Assembly (NCBI GenBank): GCA_947502355.1
Contig: CANMZP010000010.1
Coordinates: 62,001 to 126,000, forward strand
Direction: 5' to 3'
DNA length: 64,000 bases
DNA from: an uncultured Thalassotalea sp.
Lineage (GTDB): Bacteria; Pseudomonadota; Gammaproteobacteria; Enterobacterales; Alteromonadaceae
Shown: piece by piece, positions 63,533-64,000 of the stretch
How the letters are laid out: each line of letters starts with the position of its first letter
Position numbering within the stretch: position 1 is the first letter of the stretch
Made by a program: the position numbers and the translations under genes
Notes under the pieces: model-generated
The model's database searches: none
What the model saw: only the letters and a program-made list of their open reading frames with translations
Told to the model about the DNA's origin: nothing

Positions 63533-63863
63533 TTTAAGGTTCCACATTATTTTTATAAAATTTATAAGATTTAGTATCGGTACGTGTTTTTAATGACATC
63601 TAGTCCGATATTAATAGCTTTTTTGCACGAAAAATAAACAATTTTGAAACATATTTACTTTTGCATGCGAATAATAAAGGTTTGTTACAGTTCTGTCACG
63701 AATTGTCATTAAAAAAATGGTCTTATATCACGAAAAGTATGACCTAGATCAAGTTTTTCGTTCATCATGAAGCAATAAAAAAATAAAAAAATTAATATGT
63801 TAACATTCGTTAATCGCTAAAATTTTAATTAGACGTAAGTCCAAAAAATAAGAAGTCCTCATT
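63533..63863. other. Divergent promoter region between ccoN and the gene at 63864
   Basis: AT-rich intergenic DNA with a candidate Fnr box at 63739-63752. No gene or terminator was identified. The ccoN leader would be long if transcription starts close to the box. Confidence 0.5.
63739..63752 (-). promoter_or_regulatory. Candidate Fnr-binding site
   Basis: On the minus strand the site reads TTGATCTAGGTCAT, against the Fnr consensus TTGAT-N4-ATCAA: the left half is perfect and the right half has 3 of 5 matches. It lies 207 bases before ccoN and 112 bases before the divergent gene. Fnr control of cbb3 operons is established in gammaproteobacteria. Confidence 0.6.
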
Positions 63864-64000
63864 ATGAATAAAATTTACCCAATAACTGCTGTTTTTATCT
63901 TCATTATCATCGCTTTTATTTGGAATTGGCCTGAACAAAATCGAATTGAAACCAATAAAGGAACCTTGCTTTGTGACTTTGAATACTCACCTTGTGCTTT
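63864..64000 (+). CDS. Small membrane protein, N-terminal part only
   Basis: The gene runs off the right edge with 45 codons visible. It begins with a membrane span or signal anchor (IYPITAVFIFIIIAFIWNW) and continues with CDFEYSPC, a Cys pair on the likely periplasmic side. Its position divergent from ccoN suggests a link to oxidase assembly, possibly copper or haem handling, but this cannot be judged from the fragment. Confidence 0.6.
   Translation, partial: MNKIYPITAVFIFIIIAFIWNWPEQNRIETNKGTLLCDFEYSPCA

Overview
The window is chromosomal DNA of a marine gammaproteobacterium of the Alteromonadales, most likely Colwelliaceae (Colwellia or Thalassotalea type). This rests on the low G+C content, the gene orders seen (pheS-pheT-ihfA; ccoNOQP-ccoH-ccoI-ccoS followed by fnr-uspE-ttcA; ppk-ppx) and several families typical of that group. 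It is an inference from gene content, because no rRNA gene is present. No tRNA, rRNA, CRISPR array or prophage was found.

Layout. 1-727: 5' part of a helD-type helicase. 904-3845: a putative outer-membrane protein and a very acidic lipoprotein. 4118-5427: a complete IS256-family element. 5643-8963: a membrane methyltransferase, an unknown helical protein, an EEP-family hydrolase and a zinc-ribbon protein. 9545-13289: a wax ester synthase/DGAT, a MazG-like pyrophosphohydrolase, a secreted TonB-C-terminal-domain protein and a small heat shock protein. 13545-16620: a patch with a YegD-like Hsp70 homologue, two small unknown genes and a gene remnant, studded with a 21-nt palindromic repeat. 16726-19230: a SYLF lipoprotein, an unknown lipoprotein and an unknown His-rich helical protein. 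19593-25191: ppk1-ppx, a DUF3429 membrane protein and the ribosomal oxygenase roxA. 25295-33007: asnB, a DUF1810 protein, a YfcC-type carrier, a MarR regulator divergent from a POTRA-less BamA-like barrel, and an M28 peptidase. 33369-39209: a NatAB-like ABC exporter, then a phenylalanine-attenuated pheST-ihfA operon. 39518-40969: a GH47 mannosidase-like lipoprotein. 41286-46605: a 2-oxoacid:ferredoxin oxidoreductase operon. 46788-50934: small conserved genes (DUF1415, LysE exporter, Bax, DUF2987) and a 129-aa gene bracketed by the palindromes. 51048-53173: nucleoside channel plus purine permease. 53328-63532: ttcA, uspE, fnr and the cbb3 cytochrome oxidase structural and assembly genes, all on the minus strand. 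63864-end: start of a divergent membrane protein.

How the genes work together. The right-hand 10 kb is an oxygen-limitation unit: the high-affinity cbb3 oxidase, its copper and assembly factors, and Fnr itself, with a candidate Fnr box upstream of ccoN. The KorAB-type operon carries its own flavoprotein/ferredoxin partner, so it can plausibly couple 2-oxoacid oxidation to NAD(P)H. The purine permease and Tsx-like channel form an outer-plus-inner-membrane uptake pair.

The least explained signal is the dispersed 21-nt palindrome (TTACATAGAC, one A/T, GTCTATGTAA). It occurs in three intergenic clusters, twice inside short tandem duplications, and brackets an uncharacterised 129-aa gene. Other points worth a look are a Phe-rich leader peptide plus attenuator before pheS, two matching dyads between marR and the barrel gene, and a set of mutually exclusive hairpins in the purine permease leader.
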